From positions 245,144 through 309,143 of the forward strand of contig NZ_JRLV01000003.1 of assembly GCF_000769915.1 (NCBI RefSeq): a stretch of DNA of 64,000 nt, written 5' to 3'. Positions 61,101 through 64,000 of this stretch are shown here, in pieces. The position numbers were made by a program, and so were the translations under genes. The notes under the pieces are model-generated. The model did no database searches and was not told the DNA's origin. It was given only the letters and a program-made list of their open reading frames with translations. Numbering within the stretch: position 1 is the first letter of the stretch; each line of letters opens with the position of its first letter. The DNA comes from Flavobacterium beibuense F44-8. GTDB lineage: Bacteria > Bacteroidota > Bacteroidia > Flavobacteriales > Flavobacteriaceae.

Positions 61101-64000
61101 TCAACTTCTAATGCAAGCCCAGCTCCAGATGCTACACCAACAGATAACGTAGATCCTACAAATGCAGATCTTGAAAGTTTAAATCCTTCTACAACATACT
61201 ATGTATGGGTAAGAAGCAACTGTGGAACAGATGATTATAGCTTCTGGGTAGGTCCGGCTGTATTCAATACAACACAAATACCTGCAGATGTAACTTTTGA
61301 TGAAGACTTTGAAAGTGGTACTGTAGAGTGGACTTTAAATAATGGTACTGCCGTTAACCAATGGGTTGTAGGTAGCGCTGTAAGTAACAGCCCTGATAAT
61401 TCGTTATATATCTCTAACGACAGTGGTGTATCTCATACTTATACAAACAACTCTACATCTGTAGTTCATGCTTATAGAGACATCGCAATACCTGCTGATG
61501 TTGTTGGCGGTGCAATTTTCTCTTTCGACTGGATGGCTCTAGGAGAAAGCTGCTGTGATTACCTTAAAGCATGGATAGTTCCTGTAACCTATACCCCTAC
61601 CCCTGGTACTTTAATACCTAATGGTACCGGACAACAGTTTGGTGGTAACTTTAATCAAAGTAGTGAATGGACAAATCAAACTTATATATTTGATGCTTCT
61701 GTATATGCAGGACAAACCCTTAGGGTAATTTTCGAATGGAGAAACGATGGTAGTGCAGGTTCAAACCCTCCAGCTGCTGTAGATAATGTACTTGTACAAA
61801 TACTTACATGTCCTCAACCTATAGATCTTATAGCTGAAGGTATGCAGGGAACTCCGTTTATTAACCTTTCATGGACTCCTGTTGGAGATGAAACACAATG
61901 GGAAGTTGTAATTCAGGAAATGGGTACAGGTAACCCTGGTGATGAGCCAACTACATCTGTAATCGTTACTGATGATCCAAACTATATTACTGATATTGAA
62001 GAAGGCGTTTTCTATGAATATTATGTAAGAGCTATTTGTAGCGAAGATGATTTAAGTTTATGGTCTGGACCGGCGGTATTCTCAATATTCAACCCGCCTG
62101 GATGTGCTAATGTTGAAGCATATGATCCTAACTTAGATATAATAATACCTGATGGTGAAATTATTGTTTGTCCTGGTGATGATGAGTGTTTAGCACTTTC
62201 TGCAAACTATTTACAAACAGGAGAAACTTCATCTTACGAAATAGAATCTATAGAATATGCTCCACCATTCCCATTCACAGGAGGTACTCCTGTATCGGTT
62301 GGTACAGATGACGTTTGGTCTCCTGTAGTAGAGCTTCCGTTTGATTTCTGTTTCTTTGGAGAAACTTACTCAGAAGTAATTGTTGGTTCCAATGGTGTAA
62401 TCTCATTTGACACAAGTGATGCTGAAGGATATTGTCCGTGGGCATTTAACCAAACAATACCAAATGCAGGGTTCCCTATCCTTAACGCTATTTATGGTGT
62501 TTATCAGGATATAAACCCTAACGTTGATAATGATTTTGCTAACCCTGATATTAACTATCAGGTACTGGGTACTTATCCTTGTCGTGCACTTGTTGTAAAC
62601 TTCTCTGAGGTAGCTCAGTTTGGAGGTGCATGTAGCAACAATGCCGATATTGGTGCACAAACAACTCAAATTGTACTATACGAAATTTCTAATATAATTG
62701 AAGTTTACGTTGGCAACAGGGTGCCATGTACATCTTGGCAAAATGGTGTAGGAGTACTTGGACTTCAAAATGCAACAGGTACAGAAGCATTTGTACCGGA
62801 TGACAGAAATACGGGTGCTTGGACAGCTACTGAAGAAGCTTGGAGATTTACTCCAAACGGAGATTCAAACGTAGTTTTCGAGTGGTTACAGGATACTGCT
62901 TTCTTAAGTAATGACACTGAAGTTACTGTGTGTGTAACTGAAGAGCCAATTGTAATGACTGCACGTGCTACTTACACTACTTGTAACGGAGAAGAGTTTA
63001 TTAGAGAAACAAGCTTTACTCTTCGTTTAGCAGAAGAAATTCTTAATGGTGAAACTACTGATTTAACAGTTTGTTCTACAGACGGACCAGCTACATTTAA
63101 TTTAATGGATGGTGTTGCAGACATAATTGCCGGACTTACAAATCCGGAAAACTTTACTGTAACATTCTATACATCAGAAGAAGCTGCGAACCTTGGAGGT
63201 GACGACAACCTTCCTGAAATGTATGAGACCGATACTAATCAGACGATTTATGTAAGATTCCAGGAAAACGGAGGTGAATGTTACTATGTATTCTCTTTTG
63301 ACCTAATTATTACAAACATCCCTCCTGAATTTACAATTGATGGTGACCTTGAAGCATGTGAAGGCGAAACTGTAACACTTACAGTAACTCCTATTAACTT
63401 TAATACAGATGATGTAACCTACACTTGGACATTTAACGGAGGACCTCTTGCTGATACTACTCCAAGTATCGTTGCTACAGAGTCAGGTATTTATGAAGTT
63501 GTTGTAGACAATAGTGGTTGTTATGCTACCGAAGCTGTTACTGTTACCATATACCCTATGCCGGTTGCAGATGTAATGGTAGATGTTGCAGAATGTGATT
63601 CTTTTGTACTTCCTGCACTAAGCGAAAATAACAACTATTATACTGGTGCCGGCGGAACAGGCGATATGCTTGCTGCCGGAAGTGAAATATCTGCCAGTCA
63701 AACTGTTTACATTTTTGCTCAAATACCTAATACTGATTGTACAGATGAAACAAGTTTCGTTGTAGATATTGTTCCTACTCCTATCATAAGTGTTAACCAG
63801 GGTTGTGAAGGCGGAATTTATATGCTTGAAGTAGTTCTTGATGAAAATTATACAGAAGATACTGTTACTATTGACTGGACTGATGCGGGTGGTGCAACTA
63901 TAAGTACTGATCTAACCGCTACAGCTACAGAGATTGGTGTCTATACCGTAACAGTAACACCGGTTGGAAGTGATATCTGTTCTTCATCGTTTGAACTTAC
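58113..64000 (+). CDS. giant modular T9SS surface protein, 5' part
   Basis: The frame opens at ATG 58113, stays open for 1,962 codons and leaves the window, so the C-terminus is missing. Residues 1-20 form a signal peptide (LILLMFISYSNYAQ). Modules in order: a choice-of-anchor J (MAM-like) domain, a fibronectin type III-like domain, a PPC-like domain (near 58960-59360), another fibronectin type III domain, three anchor-J plus fibronectin units (59649-62090) and then beta-sandwich and PKD/Ig-like domains with paired cysteines. The spaced Cys-Cys in GESCCDYLRVW recurs in each unit. A T9SS C-terminal sorting domain probably lies downstream, but it is not seen. It probably works in surface adhesion or binding; this is inferred. 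Confidence 0.85.
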   Translation, partial: MRKITFLILLMFISYSNYAQLPDGVEGFETWPPTGWTIEDNDSGIVQSWKQSTFGNTILPPYEGDYAAFIDRENVPDTDDVPQDWLITPLLTLPNNPQLRFFSRLSVNGDDGGLYRIMVSTDADPTNLTAYTEVIEWTELALNPVQQEYTEKIVDLTGLAGQSVYIAFVMEADFKDRWLVDNVSVVEECIAPTALTAANPTLNSADLSWTPDPGSDTWEVEVVEAAAAPTGTGIIYDQALPYQPSGLLEGTDYKFYVRTVCGPGNTSEWAGPLNFSTASLGETCGAPIDITALPYSTTDNTSNYGDDYNGSPGASGCGTTNGYLNGDDVVYAYTATEDGAISIDATGLGNFAGLFIYDDCADIGVACIGGATGNATTPISLSTVPVLAGTTYYIVISTWANPQSTPYTLTVQIVNCPPPTTLSATNIDNDSADLSWDANGATSWEIVVQNAGAGIPAGAGTTITDNSDYNVTATTAGVNFTEATTYEYYVRADCGDGTFSAWSGPFVFMTTQVPAAMDFSDDFEAVSGWSLSNGTATNQWTIGNATSNGGTQSLYITNDGGVSNAFTNNSTSVVHAYRDIQMPAAVDQVLLSYDWKAVGESCCDYLRVWMVPATFVPTAGTLVTTGASGGQQFGGNQNMNANFITANYVVDASAYAGQVVRLIFEWRNDGSVGTNPPAAVDNVNLSVITCPAPTALTLDDLQIDQATVSWTGPTSVSPTFDYYLSTSNTAPDDATVPTGNVADENVTLDPLDDSTGYFFWVRSNCGPGDSSFWVGPLAFSTPQIPADLNFYDDFEGTINWTLTNGTQTNQWVVGTATSSTPDTSLYITNDGGVSNAFTNNSTSVVQAYRDIQMPATAVDEISVSFDWKAIGESCCDYLRVWITPITYTPTAGTQTTTGNSNGVNITGNLNMNGDWTTENYVIDATGYTNQIVRVVFEWRNDGSVGTNPPAAVDNVNIAVITCPAPDNLVVSNITENSADISWDAPATAPDSYDYYLSTSNASPAPDATPTDNVDPTNADLESLNPSTTYYVWVRSNCGTDDYSFWVGPAVFNTTQIPADVTFDEDFESGTVEWTLNNGTAVNQWVVGSAVSNSPDNSLYISNDSGVSHTYTNNSTSVVHAYRDIAIPADVVGGAIFSFDWMALGESCCDYLKAWIVPVTYTPTPGTLIPNGTGQQFGGNFNQSSEWTNQTYIFDASVYAGQTLRVIFEWRNDGSAGSNPPAAVDNVLVQILTCPQPIDLIAEGMQGTPFINLSWTPVGDETQWEVVIQEMGTGNPGDEPTTSVIVTDDPNYITDIEEGVFYEYYVRAICSEDDLSLWSGPAVFSIFNPPGCANVEAYDPNLDIIIPDGEIIVCPGDDECLALSANYLQTGETSSYEIESIEYAPPFPFTGGTPVSVGTDDVWSPVVELPFDFCFFGETYSEVIVGSNGVISFDTSDAEGYCPWAFNQTIPNAGFPILNAIYGVYQDINPNVDNDFANPDINYQVLGTYPCRALVVNFSEVAQFGGACSNNADIGAQTTQIVLYEISNIIEVYVGNRVPCTSWQNGVGVLGLQNATGTEAFVPDDRNTGAWTATEEAWRFTPNGDSNVVFEWLQDTAFLSNDTEVTVCVTEEPIVMTARATYTTCNGEEFIRETSFTLRLAEEILNGETTDLTVCSTDGPATFNLMDGVADIIAGLTNPENFTVTFYTSEEAANLGGDDNLPEMYETDTNQTIYVRFQENGGECYYVFSFDLIITNIPPEFTIDGDLEACEGETVTLTVTPINFNTDDVTYTWTFNGGPLADTTPSIVATESGIYEVVVDNSGCYATEAVTVTIYPMPVADVMVDVAECDSFVLPALSENNNYYTGAGGTGDMLAAGSEISASQTVYIFAQIPNTDCTDETSFVVDIVPTPIISVNQGCEGGIYMLEVVLDENYTEDTVTIDWTDAGGATISTDLTATATEIGVYTVTVTPVGSDICSSSFEL
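59649..62090 (+). repeat. three tandem ~815-bp coding repeats
   Basis: Units begin near 59649, 60462 and 61278, so starts are 813 and 816 bases apart. Each encodes an anchor-J domain followed by a fibronectin type III-like domain. The stretch encoding GVSNAFTNNSTSVV recurs almost unchanged at 59793 and 60606 and in altered form at 61425. DNA identity between the first two units is high over their middle parts. All lie within one open frame. Confidence 0.85.

Noticed and set aside
62403..62669. An 88-codon open frame on the minus strand inside the giant surface protein gene
   Set aside because: It is antisense to a well-supported coding frame with consistent domains; nothing marks it as a gene.
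1..64000. Search by eye for CRISPR arrays, insertion sequences, tRNA or rRNA genes and integrase sites
   Set aside because: No regularly spaced direct repeats, transposase motifs, terminal inverted repeats or RNA gene signatures were noticed. A short or divergent element could have been missed without a computed search.

Overview
The window comes from a low-GC member of the Flavobacteriaceae (Bacteroidota), most like Flavobacterium or a close relative. Sequence evidence for this: type IX secretion (T9SS) C-terminal sorting domains on secreted proteins, an LpxC-FabZ fusion, a GldM-like protein, TAnnTTTG promoter boxes with few Shine-Dalgarno sequences, a DUF5723 outer-membrane protein, and several small lipoproteins and secreted proteins of Bacteroidota type. 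No rRNA, tRNA, CRISPR array, transposase, integrase or phage gene was found. Most of the window is a core chromosomal segment. The main accessory element is the surface-protein region at the right end.

Layout. 1-6.6 kb: end of an ECF sigma factor gene with a membrane partner and a periplasmic Spy-like protein, then a BNR-repeat lipoprotein, a DUF983 protein, an AraC regulator, an RsmB-type rRNA methyltransferase, a Crp-type regulator and a thioesterase. 6.9-26.2 kb: a secreted GldM-like protein, then housekeeping genes: serine ammonia-lyase, panB, an RluA synthase, a zinc metallopeptidase, a phosphodiesterase, pabB, tilS, DsbD, a CoA-disulfide reductase-like enzyme, a ComM/YifB ATPase, truA and an ABC exporter. 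26.2-34.7 kb: a minus-strand block with a deoxyinosine glycosylase, sucD and the lipid A operon (HD hydrolase, lpxD, lpxC-fabZ, lpxA, efp, a second lpxD-like gene and a SnoaL-like gene). 35.1-41.9 kb: unknown membrane proteins, a THUMP RNA methyltransferase and a tightly packed operon (methyltransferase, ZIP transporter, murQ, four more genes ending in terC). 42-55 kb: a divergent T9SS metzincin-like protein, parE-parC, two transglutaminase-like paralogues, lipoproteins, an FMN reductase and ychF. 55.3-64 kb: a small secreted protein, a T9SS beta-propeller protein, and the first 1,962 codons of a very large modular surface protein that runs off the window.

How the genes relate. The lipid A operon holds the first three Raetz-pathway enzymes together with FabZ, which links envelope and fatty-acid synthesis, and EF-P sits inside it. 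Convergent gene pairs are separated by strong, often bidirectional, hairpin terminators. The secreted proteins with sorting domains depend on a T9SS encoded elsewhere.

I did not find a convincing new multi-gene system. The observations most worth following are: the transglutaminase pair in which one copy has Ser where the other has the catalytic Cys; the metzincin-like T9SS protein with two altered motif positions; the soluble protein with duplicated GldM-type domains; two intergenic regions with plus-strand terminators and no obvious gene (candidate small RNAs or peptides); and the tandem 813-819 bp repeats in the giant surface protein.
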